DNA of 64,000 bases, from NCBI RefSeq assembly GCF_004348985.1, contig NZ_SMKW01000019.1, positions 62,001 through 126,000 of the forward strand, written 5' to 3'. The position numbers were made by a program, and so were the translations under genes. The first letter of the stretch is position 1. Every line of letters begins with the position of its first letter. The notes under the pieces are model-generated. The model made no database searches and was not told the origin of the DNA. It was given only the letters and a program-made list of their open reading frames with translations. This DNA is from Saccharopolyspora elongata (GTDB lineage Bacteria > Actinomycetota > Actinomycetes > Mycobacteriales > Pseudonocardiaceae). Below, piece by piece: positions 8,721 to 19,622 of the stretch.

Positions 8721-8955
8721 GCCGACTGACAGCTGCAGCTCCGTTTTCCCAGGTAGCAGGATTCCTTCCAGTAGGTCTTTCGGAAACCCAGTTGTTCGAC
8801 TGGGTTCGAGTGAACCCTTCTCGGCCGGAGGCCAGGCGCTTCCGGGCGAGCAGCATCGCGGCGGCGAGGACTTCCCGGCGCTTCACCGGGGGCGAGTGAT
8901 CGGTGGTCTTCGCCTGGAATCGGGCGGCCGGCGGGCGGAAGTAAGGTGGCCGACC

Positions 8956-11900
8956 GTGGATCGACCCCTGCTGCCCGAGCACCTCCAGCTGCTGCTGTCC
9001 GACGAGCCCGTGCTGGACGTGTACTCCCACGGTCCGTGGCGGGTTCCGGACGGCTTGTACGAGGAGATCGGGGAGCGCGCGGTCGAGCTCAACCGCGACC
9101 CGGCGGCGGAGGCGCTGGCCGTGGAACTGCCGGAGTTCTTCGCCGAGGACACCACCGTCATCGGCGCCGAGCTGTGGTTCCTGCTGGAGTTCCTGGTCGG
9201 CACGGCGGCGGTCCGCGGCGGCAACGCCGCCGACCTGCAGCGGGAGACCATGGGCGGCTTCGCGGCCCAGCCGTGGCGGCCCAACCGCACTTGGTCCTGG
9301 AGCGCGAGCGCGTCGCGGTTCCGGCCGCCGGTGGAGTGGCTGCTCGACGGAGCCGGTGACGACCCCGATCTGCGGGAGCTGGCGTTCGGCGTCGCCCGCC
9401 GCTGCCTGGACGTGTTCGCCGGGATCGAACCGCTCGAACCGCGCCGCCAGGCGCTGATCGCGCTGCACGACATGCGCGCGGCGGACCCGGCGCTGGCCAA
9501 GCAGGACCTCGTCGCGCCGGTCGGGAGGCTGGCGGACCTGTGGGCGCAGCGCGCCGACGAGTCGATCCTGGCGGCGTTGCCCGAGCTCAGCGGCCCGGCA
9601 GGCTACCTGGACTGGGCGTGCTCGGGGTTCCTGGCCGCGCACCAGCGGTTGCTGGAGCGGTCGCCGGGCGTCGCGGGCGCGGGCCCGATCCCCGACATCG
9701 ACTACTCGGTGGAGCACGAGATCGCGCTGGCCGGCCTGATGCTGCAGGCCGAGCTGGCGGAGGTGCCGGTCGAGCTGGCGCTCACCACGGGCCACGCGAT
9801 GTTCGAGGTCGTGCAGGCCATGTTCGTCCGGCTCAAGGAGAACTTCGACGGCGACCGCTGGCACAACCTCGTGCTGGCCTGGCTCGGGCGCGCGGTGCTG
9901 GCGGGCGAGGTGGACGTCTGCCGCGCCTGGCTGGATATGGCGATGCGGGTCAGCGGCGTGGTGCAGGGCCTGCCGGACGGCATCGTGACGCCGAGCTGCT
10001 TCGTCCCGGTGCGGGACTTCCAGCGGCAACTGCGGGTGCTGGCCCGGCCGCGCAGGGTGCTCAACCCGCTGGTGCCGAAGCTGGTCGGCGGCGAGGAACT
10101 GCACTCGGCGGCCGCGGATCCGGCGGCGGCCCTGGTGGGCCAGCCGGAGCTGGCCGCAGCGGTCCGCGCCGAGCTGGCCGATTTCCGGCACGGCCGCACC
10201 AGGGTGGTGCGGATGTTGTTGACCGGCCCGGAAAGCACGGGGCGGGGCACGGCGGCGGGACTCCTGCGCGGCATGCTGCTCAAGGCGGGCGGCAACCGCA
10301 CCGAGGCATGGGTTTCCGAGGCCGAGTTCGCCAGCCTCGACGTCAGCAACGCCGTGGTGCACCTGCAGCAGAAGACGCAGGGCCTCGGCGCCCACGACGT
10401 GCTGGTGGTGAACGGCCTCGACCAGCTGGCTGGCCTGGAGCGGTCCGGAACCGCGCTGCTGGAGGAATTGCGGCGGTTGGTGAAGCGGCTGCCGGAGCTG
10501 CACGTCATCGCGGTGTGCCGGGCCGGGGGAGACGACCGGGTGGGCGCGGTGAATCCGGCGCTGCTCCAGCAGTTCCGGGTCGCCAGGACCGCCGACTTCG
10601 CGCCGGAGGACCTCGCCGAGCTGTTCCGGCGCGCGGTGGCCCGGCGGGGCGCCACCGCCGCGGACGAGGCCGCGCGGTCGGCTGCCCGGCTGGCGGCGGT
10701 GGGGCCGCAGAACATGCGCGGCGCCCGGCTGATCGAGGACCTGGCGCGGCGCGGCGTCGACGCGGCCCGCGCCCGCAACAACGGGGGACCGGTGGAGGTG
10801 CTCGGCCGCGACCTGCCGGAGCACTCGGCCGGCACCGACCTGGCGGACTGCGTCGGCCTGGACTCGGTCCGCCGCGAACTGGACCTGGTCCTCGCCGAGG
10901 TCCGGGCCGCGAAGCTGCGCCGGGAGGCCGGGATGCCGGGCGCGGTGCGCCCGCGGCACCTGGTGTTCACCGGTGCTCCGGGGACCGGGAAGACGACCGT
11001 GGCCGGGGTCCTGGGCCGGACCTGCGCGGATCTCGGCCTGCTGTCCTCCGGGCACCTGGTGGTGGTCGACTGCGCGGACCTCGCCGGGCGGCACGTGGCG
11101 GAGGCGGCCACCGGGGTGCAGCGCGCGCTCGACAGGGCCATGGGCGGCGTGCTGTGCATCGAGGACGCGGGCACCCTCGCCCGGCCCGGCATCGACGTCG
11201 ACCGGGCCCGCAACCAGGGTGTGATCGACGCGCTGCTGGCGGGCCTGCAGTCCCGCTCGGCGGATCTGCTGGTGGTCCTGTGCGGCCCGGACGCCGCGGT
11301 GAACGGCCTGCTCAAGGCGACCCCGGAACTGGCGGCCTGCTTCCCGAAGGTGGTGCGCTTCCCGGACCTGACCGACGAGCAGGTCGTGGAGCTGTTCGAG
11401 CGCAAGGCCGCGGCGGCGGGCTTCGCGCTCGGCGACGGGGTGCCGGAGAAGGCCCGGGCAGTGGTCCGCACGGCCCGCCGCGACGCGGCGATGACCAACG
11501 GCCGCCTCGCGGTGAACCTGCTGGAGCGCGCGGTCTCGTTGCAGTCCAGGCGAATCCTCGCGGACGGCGTGGTGAGCGCGGACGAGTCGCTGCACCGGAT
11601 CGAGGCCGTGGACGTGCCGGACACCCCGGTCGAACCGGTGCACGCGGACCTCCCGGCGGACCCGCTGGCGGCGATCGACGGCCTGATCGGGCTGGAGTCG
11701 GTGAAGCGCGAAGTGCGCCTGCTGGTCGCCGAAGCTGAAGCGGACCGGCTGCGCCGCGGCGCCGGGCTGCCGCTCGCGGCCCGCACCAGGCACCTGGTGT
11801 TCACCGGCAATCCGGGCACGGCGAAGACGACGGTCGCCAGGCTGGTCGCGGCTGTGTACGCGAAGCTCGGCCTGCTGTCCTCCGGCCACCTGGTGGAGGT

Positions 11901-12501
11901 TTCGCACGCGGACCTGATCGCCGAGTACATCGGCCAGACCGCGCCGAAGGTCCGAGCCGCGGTGGAGCGCGCGCGGGGCGGCGTCCTGTTCGTCGACGAG
12001 GCGTACGCGCTGACGCCGCCGGACGGCAGGCACTCCTACGGCCCGGAGGCGATTGCGGAACTGCTGCGGCTGATGGAGGAGCACCGCGACGACCTGGTGG
12101 TGATCGCGGCCGGGTACGAGAGCCGGATGACGGAGTTCCTGCGCACCAACCCGGGCCTGGCCTCGCGCTTCCCCTCGGTGGTGCACTTCCCGGACTACGA
12201 CGAGGCGGAGCTCGTCGAGATCTTCGAAAGCCTGGCGAGCACGGCGGGATTCACCGTCCACGAAGGCGTCCGCGCGGAGGTCCGCCGAATCCTGAGGGCG
12301 ACGAGCCGGGACGAATCGTTCGGCAACGGCAGGGTCGTCCGAAACCTCCTGGACCGGGCGATCGCGTTGCAGGGCGAGCGGATCACGGCCGCCGAACGGC
12401 AGGACCCGGCGGAAGTCGGCCTCCTCCGCCCGGCGGACCTGTCCGGAGTCCACATCAACCACCTGGCAACCAGAACCGACCAGTTCGGCCAATACCTCTG
12501 A
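8956..12501 (+). CDS. Large EccA/CbbX-like AAA+ ATPase with three AAA modules
   Basis: About 1181 residues if the GTG at 8956 is used; the frame is open further upstream but loses coding character. Three AAA modules follow an N-terminal helical region. Module 1 (Walker A-like GPESTGRGT near residue 421, lacking the GK(T/S) lysine) looks dead. Module 2 has GAPGTGKTT near 670 but a weak Walker B (LCIEDAG). Module 3 has GNPGTAKTT near 949 and VLFVDEAYAL near 1010, then sensor/arginine elements (GYESRM, SRFPSVVHF), and is closest to CbbX/EccA. Mycobacterial EccA is about 570-620 residues with one AAA domain, so this is roughly twice the size. It is probably a cytosolic chaperone-like ATPase for the secretion locus that begins at 14 kb. 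Confidence 0.8.
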   Translation: MDRPLLPEHLQLLLSDEPVLDVYSHGPWRVPDGLYEEIGERAVELNRDPAAEALAVELPEFFAEDTTVIGAELWFLLEFLVGTAAVRGGNAADLQRETMGGFAAQPWRPNRTWSWSASASRFRPPVEWLLDGAGDDPDLRELAFGVARRCLDVFAGIEPLEPRRQALIALHDMRAADPALAKQDLVAPVGRLADLWAQRADESILAALPELSGPAGYLDWACSGFLAAHQRLLERSPGVAGAGPIPDIDYSVEHEIALAGLMLQAELAEVPVELALTTGHAMFEVVQAMFVRLKENFDGDRWHNLVLAWLGRAVLAGEVDVCRAWLDMAMRVSGVVQGLPDGIVTPSCFVPVRDFQRQLRVLARPRRVLNPLVPKLVGGEELHSAAADPAAALVGQPELAAAVRAELADFRHGRTRVVRMLLTGPESTGRGTAAGLLRGMLLKAGGNRTEAWVSEAEFASLDVSNAVVHLQQKTQGLGAHDVLVVNGLDQLAGLERSGTALLEELRRLVKRLPELHVIAVCRAGGDDRVGAVNPALLQQFRVARTADFAPEDLAELFRRAVARRGATAADEAARSAARLAAVGPQNMRGARLIEDLARRGVDAARARNNGGPVEVLGRDLPEHSAGTDLADCVGLDSVRRELDLVLAEVRAAKLRREAGMPGAVRPRHLVFTGAPGTGKTTVAGVLGRTCADLGLLSSGHLVVVDCADLAGRHVAEAATGVQRALDRAMGGVLCIEDAGTLARPGIDVDRARNQGVIDALLAGLQSRSADLLVVLCGPDAAVNGLLKATPELAACFPKVVRFPDLTDEQVVELFERKAAAAGFALGDGVPEKARAVVRTARRDAAMTNGRLAVNLLERAVSLQSRRILADGVVSADESLHRIEAVDVPDTPVEPVHADLPADPLAAIDGLIGLESVKREVRLLVAEAEADRLRRGAGLPLAARTRHLVFTGNPGTAKTTVARLVAAVYAKLGLLSSGHLVEVSHADLIAEYIGQTAPKVRAAVERARGGVLFVDEAYALTPPDGRHSYGPEAIAELLRLMEEHRDDLVVIAAGYESRMTEFLRTNPGLASRFPSVVHFPDYDEAELVEIFESLASTAGFTVHEGVRAEVRRILRATSRDESFGNGRVVRNLLDRAIALQGERITAAERQDPAEVGLLRPADLSGVHINHLATRTDQFGQYL

Positions 12502-12577
12502 TCACCCGACCCGCAAACCGGACCCGAGCCCAACAGGCCCGTTCGTCGCTTTGCATGTCCGGGCATGAGCGGAAGTT

Positions 12578-13765
12578 CTAACGCGTTCCCGTGCTGGTCA
12601 TCGGCGTCAAGCCTGTCGGAGGGTTGACGATCAGGAACAACGGCACGACCAAGAAGGCGACCGCCGCGGTCAGGAAGGCTGCGGCCCCAGTACCGCCCGC
12701 GACGCCGGCTGCCACAGCCACGACTGCCGGGACGGCGGGCTGGGCGAGCCCCCACGACGAGCCGTGGAAGGCGAACCAGCGGGGACGCTCATCCGCTGGC
12801 GCGATCTCGGCGATCATCGCTTGCCAGCGCCCCAGCAGCACGCTGTTCACCGCCACCCATCCCAGGTAGGCCGCGATGGTGAGCGCGAGGCCGTCACCGA
12901 GCAGCATCATCAGAGTCAGCGCGCCCAGCAGCACCGTCCCGCAGGACAGCGTCGTCTTGTGCGACAAGGCATTCACCGCTGTCCGGGTCAGGCGGACGAC
13001 CAGCGGAGCCAACAGGGCCGAACCGGCCAGAGCCAGGCCGGGCAGCCAGGGCGGAGCCCCGCGCTGGAGCAGCACGAACGGCATGAACATCAAGATGGCA
13101 AGATAGCCGAAAGCGAACGCAGTGCACGCCAGCGTCAGCGTCAACAGAAGCGCCGAAGGGCGCCAACGAGCAGTCGGGCGCCCCTTCTCCTGTCCTGGCA
13201 AGGTGATCTGCGCCGTGTCCTTGTTCAAGAACGCCAGAGTGACCGCCGCGGCAGCGACGCAGGTGACGCCGTCGACGATCATCAGCCATCGAACCCCCAG
13301 CGGGAGCAGCAGTGCGGCCAGCAGCCCTCCGGCGGCGCCCGCCGCCACCAAGGACGTGCCCAGCAGCGCATAAGCGTCTTGGCGCTGATCGCCCGCGGTG
13401 AGGCGGGCCAGCAATTCCTGGGACGCCGGTTCGTAGACCTCGAAGGCCAACCCGACGAGTGCGGCCGCGACCACGACCTGCACCGGGCTCTGCGCCGCAG
13501 CCAAGACCAGCAACGCGGCACCGGTCGCGATCAATCCCGACGCGATCACGGTGCGGGGCGCCAGCTTGTCCAGCAACAGGCCCCCGGCCCACCGCGAGAT
13601 CAACGCTGTTACTCCGAAGACCGCCAGCGCCAATGCCGCCAGATCGGGACCGGCCAGCACGGCCAGGAACGCCAGCACGTATGCGCCCAACTGGTTGAGG
13701 ATCCGCACACCCAGCAACACCTTCACCGGCCTGGGCAACGACGCGAACACCCGCACCTCCACCAC
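12578..13765 (-). CDS. Major facilitator superfamily transporter
   Basis: A 395-residue polytopic membrane protein with about 12 hydrophobic segments and the MFS pattern GGLLLDKLAPRTVIASG between helices 2 and 3. It starts at the GTG at 13763-13765 (or the adjacent GTG). Its tail carries a short NPPTGLTPMTSTG end. It is a drug/metabolite-type exporter by resemblance; substrate unknown. It stands alone, reading away from the secretion genes, with 76 bp to the end of the convergent EccA-like gene. Confidence 0.9.
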   Translation of the reverse strand: MVEVRVFASLPRPVKVLLGVRILNQLGAYVLAFLAVLAGPDLAALALAVFGVTALISRWAGGLLLDKLAPRTVIASGLIATGAALLVLAAAQSPVQVVVAAALVGLAFEVYEPASQELLARLTAGDQRQDAYALLGTSLVAAGAAGGLLAALLLPLGVRWLMIVDGVTCVAAAAVTLAFLNKDTAQITLPGQEKGRPTARWRPSALLLTLTLACTAFAFGYLAILMFMPFVLLQRGAPPWLPGLALAGSALLAPLVVRLTRTAVNALSHKTTLSCGTVLLGALTLMMLLGDGLALTIAAYLGWVAVNSVLLGRWQAMIAEIAPADERPRWFAFHGSSWGLAQPAVPAVVAVAAGVAGGTGAAAFLTAAVAFLVVPLFLIVNPPTGLTPMTSTGTR

Positions 13766-14076
13766 GCCTACCCCGGCCCGAGTGCCCGAGTGCCCGGCAT
13801 CATGCCGTGCACCACTGACAGCGCGGCCGGATTCCGGAAGGCGCAGTTCCTCATTCGTAGGTGGAGCCCACCCGCCGCGAGGTTCGTTCCGGCGGTCCGA
13901 TCAGCGCAGCTGCCGCTAACAGCAGGTCGGTGAAAGGCCACTGGCGTAGCCCCTGCGGCACTCACATGACGAAACGTCCGTCCAGGGCGGAACGCGCCGC
14001 GCTGGTTGACCAGGTCTCGGCGACCGAGAACGGTTCCGCTCCACCTGTGTCCTATTAGGACTATGAATGTTCGCGG
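13766..14076. other. Intergenic region between MFS and eccE-like genes
   Basis: About 310 bp containing the MFS promoter region and the 3' end of the minus-strand eccE-like gene. A small GTCCTA/TAGGAC dyad at 14048-14060 is near the end of eccE and may help termination. I see no supported gene here. Confidence 0.5.
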
Positions 14077-15303
14077 TCAGCGGTCCTGTTGTGCGTCCGA
14101 GCGGCCGATCGGCAGGGTGGCTGCCACTCCCCGGACGTGCCGACCGTCGAGGCGTTCCACGCCGATGCCCCAGCCGCGGGCCAGCCCGGTCAGCACCTGC
14201 GTCGTGTGCTCCAGCGCCTGGAGGTTCGCCGCCGCTATGCGCATCGTCGCGCTCACGCGGGGTTCTGCGTCGGTCGTCGACCGGTGGGCCGTGACGGCGA
14301 TCGTCACCGCCGCGTGCGGCGCGGCCGCGAGCAGCCGGTGCAATGCCTGCGTTGCGACCGCCGGGGAAAGGCCCGGCCAGCCCTCGAGTTCGAAGGTCGC
14401 CTGCGAGACCGGGCCGGTGTGCCAGAGCCGCCACTGCTCCCGGATGCGGCTGCGGTCGGCCGTGACGTGGGCGAGCGAGGAGATGGTGCCGAGGACCTCG
14501 TGCTCGGTGAGCCCTCTGGTGGGCGTGCCGCGGCGGAGCTGGCGCTTCACCCGCCGGACGGCGTTGCCCAACGCTTGCCGGACTTCCGCGTCCCGATGCA
14601 CCTCTACCGTGCGCAGCACTTGCAGGGTCAGCCAGACACGTGGCGCGTGAGCCTGGCTGAACCCGGCGTGGTGCACAACCTGCACGGCGAAGGCCGGTGC
14701 CTGCTCGCTCAGCGGTGGCAGCATCGTCTCCGGTGGCGGCATCGGTTTCGGGGCGCGGGCGGTCGTTCTCGGTTGCAGCACCGCTGAGATCCCGGCGGCC
14801 CGGCTGAGCATCGACACCACGTCGTCGCCGACGTCGTCCACGAGCCACACCGATTCCGGCGAGATCAGGCGCAGCAGCGCGCGTCCGGCCTCGTCCGCGC
14901 TCCGCAGATCCCGGTCGCGCTTGCGCAGCAAGTACTTCCACGACAACGCGAGCCATTCGTACAGCCAGCGGTCGCGGGTGCGAACCGCGGTCAGTGCCAG
15001 GACGATCGCGGCCGCGAGGACGACCGCGGCGATCGCGGGCCAAGGCCGGCCGATGACCAGCACGACCGCGATCAGCACGAGCTGCCAGCACATGATCTGC
15101 AGCACCCCGATCCCGCCGAGCGGGCGTGGTCGGGCAGATGTCGTTTCCGGCGGCCCGGCGGCAGATCGAGCCGCGGGCTCGGGCGGCGGGGCGGCGACCG
15201 GGTGCGCGGTCGCCGCCGGTTGCCACGCCGGAATCGGTCGCGGTTGCGGGATCGCCGGTGCGTTGATTCGCACGCCGGCTCGGGTCGCGCCTGGATCGGT
15301 CAC
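14077..15303 (-). CDS. eccE: Type VII secretion protein EccE
   Basis: A 408-residue protein: a proline/alanine-rich cytosolic start (residues 1-60), two closely spaced transmembrane helices (GGIGVLQIMCWQLVLIAVVL and the AAVVLAAAIVLALTAV stretch, about 63-110), then a long soluble domain with the RDRWLYEWLALSWKYLLRKR motif seen in actinobacterial EccE. EccE sits at the periphery of the EccB-C-D-E membrane pore. It starts at the GTG at 15301-15303 and diverges from the beta-propeller/FN3 gene across 134 bp. EccE is the least conserved core component, so the call rests on the two-helix layout and the locus. Confidence 0.8.
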   Translation of the reverse strand: MTDPGATRAGVRINAPAIPQPRPIPAWQPAATAHPVAAPPPEPAARSAAGPPETTSARPRPLGGIGVLQIMCWQLVLIAVVLVIGRPWPAIAAVVLAAAIVLALTAVRTRDRWLYEWLALSWKYLLRKRDRDLRSADEAGRALLRLISPESVWLVDDVGDDVVSMLSRAAGISAVLQPRTTARAPKPMPPPETMLPPLSEQAPAFAVQVVHHAGFSQAHAPRVWLTLQVLRTVEVHRDAEVRQALGNAVRRVKRQLRRGTPTRGLTEHEVLGTISSLAHVTADRSRIREQWRLWHTGPVSQATFELEGWPGLSPAVATQALHRLLAAAPHAAVTIAVTAHRSTTDAEPRVSATMRIAAANLQALEHTTQVLTGLARGWGIGVERLDGRHVRGVAATLPIGRSDAQQDR

Positions 15304-15437
15304 CGTGCTGCCTCCTCGTGCCTTCCCCGGGGCCCAGTGTCCGCAGGGAAAATGAGGATTCGGTGACAGCGGGGCGCTCTCGCCCGAAGTTGGCGATTAT
15401 CATCAAATCTTCATCGACCGCTTGTTAATGTCATCGG

Positions 15438-17468
15438 GTGACTGACGACTCGTCCGGCTCGAAATCCCCGGCTTGGCAGCGGCTTCGCGCCGTTGCGCGC
15501 GGCCGCGCGGCGATCGCGCTGCTGGTCGCCGGCTGCGTGGGACTGGTCGGCCTGGCCGTGACCGGACAGGCGTCCGTTCCGCCCGGCCTGCAGTTCGTCC
15601 AGGTCGGCCACTGGGTCTACAACAGCGCTTCGCAGTCGGCGTTCCACGTCGACGGGTCGACCGGCCAGGTGGATGCGCGGGCGAGCGTGCCCGGCGCGGA
15701 GCAGGGCAGCCAGGTCGTGCAGGGCGAGCGCTCCGGATACGTCGTCGAGCGGTCGCGGATCACGGAGTTCAGCAAGTCGACGCTGAGCGTCGAGAACAGC
15801 GTCGCGCCCCCCGCCGCCGAGCGGCCGGTCGTGCTGGAGGTCGCGGGCGGCCCGTACCTGGTCTACCGCAACGCGGGCCGGGTAGCGCGCCTCGGCGACC
15901 CGACGGCCACCGTCCCGGCGGGCGGCCCGCTGTCCATGCCGGTGGCGACCTCCGACGGAACGGTGTGGCTGCACCGGATCGACACCGGTTCGATCTGCCA
16001 GCTGTCGCGAGACGCCACCCGGCTCGCCTGTCCCGCGGAACTGCCCAAGGGCCACGGCGGCGCGCTGGCCGTCGTCGGCGACCGGGCGGTGGTGATCGAC
16101 ACCACGGCGGACACGCTGCACACCATCAGCGGCGACGGGCTCGGCGGATCCGCCGAGATCGGGCTCAAACTGCCGCCCACGGCGCAGGTCGCCAACAGCG
16201 CCGTCGACGGGCGGCTCGCCGTCGTCGACCCGGACCGTAAGCAGCTGCACCTGATCGACACCGCCGGGCTGGAGAAGAACGGCCCGACCGCCCGGCCCGT
16301 CTCGGTGGACCTGCCCAAGGAAGGCAAGATCGCCGGACCCGTCGCGGCCTCGCACGTCGTCATGGTGGTCGACGAGACCCGGCACGAAGTGCTCACCTAC
16401 GACAGCAAGGGCCAGCTGAAGAGCTCGAAGAAGCTTCCGGAGAACGGCGAACCGCCGCGACCGGCGCTGGGCGAGGACGACCGGATCTACGTCGACACCT
16501 CGGACGGCTCGCGGGTGCTGGTGGTCGACGGCGAGGACGGATCGGCGGCCGAGGTGTCCATCGACGACGCCGCCCGCAACGGGACGGCCGACGAGGCGAC
16601 CACCGAGGACCCACCGGACTCGGAGCCGCTGGTGCCCGGCGTGCTGTCGGATGTCGTCGCGGCCGCGACACCGCCCGGCGCGCCCCGCAACGTCAAGGCG
16701 GTCGCCGGCGACGGCTCGGCCACGGTGACCTGGGGCGCCGCCGCGAACAACGGCGCGCGGATCACCAGGTACCGGCTGAGCTGGTCGGGCGGGTCGACCA
16801 CGGTCGACGGGTCGGCGTCGAGCGCCACCGTGAGCGGGCTGACCAACGGCAAATCCTACGTGATCACCGTGACCGCGGAGAACTCGGCGGGCCGCGGCTC
16901 GGGCGCCAGCGCCAAGGCGGTGGTGCCGGGACGCGCGGCCGAAGCGCCGAAGGTCACCGCGAAGGCGGGCGCCGACGGGCGGGTCTCGGTGACGTGGACC
17001 GAACCCGAACGCCACGGGGCGGAGCTGGTGCACTACCTGGTGAGCGCGTCCGGCAAGGGCGAACGCGAGGTTTCCGGCCAGAGCGCGGAATTCCAGGGGA
17101 TCACAGGCACCACCACCATCACTGTCCGCGCGGTCACCAGGTACGGCCCGTCCGGTTCTCCCGTGCTCAAGGGGAATCCCGGCAAGCAGAGCGTCACCGT
17201 GCCGTCGGGCCCGCCCACCGTGGAGATCACCGGGGTGCGGGGCGATGGCAACAACAGGCTGATCGTGAGCGTCAACGCCGACGCCAAGGGCTCGTCGGCT
17301 ACCTGCGAGGCGCGCTTCATGGGCTTCTTCCCGAGTTCTGCGCCCTGCGACGGGCCTTCCGAGATCGTCATTAACAACGTCACCTGGTTCGGCACCATCA
17401 AGATCACGGCCACCATCACGACCCCGCTGGGCCAGGCCACGGACACCTGGACGGGACAGCCGGGATAG
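15438..17468 (+). CDS. Membrane-anchored beta-propeller / fibronectin type III protein
   Basis: A 676-residue protein with an N-terminal membrane anchor (AIALLVAGCVGLVGLAV, residues about 29-46). A repeat-rich extracellular part follows (about 60-390), with blades of the VDPDRKQLHLIDT and VVDETRHEVLTYD kind. Two FN3 domains come next (about 411-495 and 503-575), then an Ig-like C-terminal domain with a cysteine pair (TCEARFMGFFPSSAPC). It begins with GTG. It is followed by MoxR, DUF58 and transglutaminase-like genes in the same direction. The layout suggests a surface scaffold attached to the secretion apparatus or cell envelope; no enzyme motif is visible. Confidence 0.8.
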   Translation: MTDDSSGSKSPAWQRLRAVARGRAAIALLVAGCVGLVGLAVTGQASVPPGLQFVQVGHWVYNSASQSAFHVDGSTGQVDARASVPGAEQGSQVVQGERSGYVVERSRITEFSKSTLSVENSVAPPAAERPVVLEVAGGPYLVYRNAGRVARLGDPTATVPAGGPLSMPVATSDGTVWLHRIDTGSICQLSRDATRLACPAELPKGHGGALAVVGDRAVVIDTTADTLHTISGDGLGGSAEIGLKLPPTAQVANSAVDGRLAVVDPDRKQLHLIDTAGLEKNGPTARPVSVDLPKEGKIAGPVAASHVVMVVDETRHEVLTYDSKGQLKSSKKLPENGEPPRPALGEDDRIYVDTSDGSRVLVVDGEDGSAAEVSIDDAARNGTADEATTEDPPDSEPLVPGVLSDVVAAATPPGAPRNVKAVAGDGSATVTWGAAANNGARITRYRLSWSGGSTTVDGSASSATVSGLTNGKSYVITVTAENSAGRGSGASAKAVVPGRAAEAPKVTAKAGADGRVSVTWTEPERHGAELVHYLVSASGKGEREVSGQSAEFQGITGTTTITVRAVTRYGPSGSPVLKGNPGKQSVTVPSGPPTVEITGVRGDGNNRLIVSVNADAKGSSATCEARFMGFFPSSAPCDGPSEIVINNVTWFGTIKITATITTPLGQATDTWTGQPG

Positions 17469-17544
17469 CGATCCGGGGCGTCGTGTTCTGGATCGGGCCG
17501 GCGCCGCCGGCTGGTTTGCGTCGAGGAAAGGGCGAGGAACTGCT

Positions 17545-18498
<954 letters not shown>

Positions 18499-18500
18499 GG

Positions 18501-19622
18501 GTGCGGCTCACCCGCCGCGGCATCCTCGTTCTCCTCGGGGCCGCGCTCTGTTTCGCCTTCGGAGAGGTGGCCGGGTTTCCGCTGTTCCGGGCGCTGGCCG
18601 GGGTCGCGGTCGGCGCGGTGCTGGCCGCCGTGGCCACCACCTTCGTCCAGCCCAAGGTGGAGGTCATCCGCTCCGTCACCCCGGACCGGGTCGAGCGGGG
18701 CAAGCCCGCGCTGGCGTCGCTGGTGGTCCGCAACGGCACCACCCGCAGGCATGGCGGATTCGCCGCGTCCGACCGGGTCGGCACCGAGGCGAACGAGGTG
18801 CAGGTCCGCCCGCTCGCGCCCGGCGCGGAGGCCACCTACCACTACGAGCTGCTCACCACGGCGCGCGGCCGGCTCCAGGTCGGCCCGCTCGTGCTGAGCC
18901 GGTTCGATCCCTTCGGCCTCGCCCACGGAGACCGGACCGCGGGCGGCACCGCGCACCTGTGGGCGCACCCGCGTCGGCACCAGGTGCGCCCCGCGCGGGC
19001 CGGCTATCCGAGGCACCACCACGACGGGCCGATCACCGATCCGCCGCTGCGCGGTTCGGCGGACCTGCGCGCCGTCCGGCCGTACGTGATCGGCGACGAA
19101 GTGCGCTTCCTGCACTGGAAAGCGACGGCCCGGACCGGTCAGCTCATGGTGCGCGAGTACGCCGACCCGGCGCAGCTGCGGTTCACGGCGGTGCTCGACA
19201 CCCGGCCCGCCGCGATGAGCCCGGCCGTTTTCGAAGAAGCCGTCGAGGTGGCGGCCTCGCTGCTCTACGCCTCAGCATCGGCCGGACAGCACTGCCGGCT
19301 GATCGCCTCCCACGGCATCGACACGCCGGTCGACAGCGGCCTGCGGGCGGCCAGGTCGCTACTGGACGAGTTGTGCCTGGTCGGCCAGGACGCGGCGGCG
19401 GATGCGCAGCTGGTGCCGGCCGCGCTCGCCGCGACGCGTCCCGGCGGCATCCTGGTCGTGATCACCGGGCCGGACGCCGATGTGGCCGCGCACCGCTGGC
19501 GGCCGGACGTGCTGGTCCGGCTCGGCGCCCGGCAGTCGTCGGCGGGCAACGGGCTGATCGCCGCGTCGGACGCGGCCGATGCCGCCGCGAAGTGGAACGT
19601 CTTGCAGGCGGCTCCGGCATGA
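18501..19622 (+). CDS. DUF58 domain protein
   Basis: A 373-residue protein with two N-terminal transmembrane helices (residues about 5-50), then a beta-rich region. The DUF58 signature follows at about 190-235: DLRAVRPYVIGDEVRFLHWKATARTG (RPYxxGDxxRxxxWKxTAR). The C-terminus resembles a von Willebrand A fold without a clear MIDAS. The start is the GTG at 18501, two bases after the MoxR stop. MoxR partners of this type are thought to act in envelope assembly. It overlaps the next gene by ATGA. Confidence 0.93.
   Translation: MRLTRRGILVLLGAALCFAFGEVAGFPLFRALAGVAVGAVLAAVATTFVQPKVEVIRSVTPDRVERGKPALASLVVRNGTTRRHGGFAASDRVGTEANEVQVRPLAPGAEATYHYELLTTARGRLQVGPLVLSRFDPFGLAHGDRTAGGTAHLWAHPRRHQVRPARAGYPRHHHDGPITDPPLRGSADLRAVRPYVIGDEVRFLHWKATARTGQLMVREYADPAQLRFTAVLDTRPAAMSPAVFEEAVEVAASLLYASASAGQHCRLIASHGIDTPVDSGLRAARSLLDELCLVGQDAAADAQLVPAALAATRPGGILVVITGPDADVAAHRWRPDVLVRLGARQSSAGNGLIAASDAADAAAKWNVLQAAPA

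Noticed and set aside
8503-12492. A very long open frame on the minus strand, opposite the EccA-like gene
   Set aside because: It exists because of strong third-position GC bias on the plus strand. Its product is Arg/His/Gln-rich with no recognisable domain, while the plus strand carries three AAA modules.
12764-13933. A 389-residue plus-strand frame opposite the MFS gene
   Set aside because: Its product is Gln/Arg/His-rich with no domain, while the minus strand encodes a clear 12-helix transporter.
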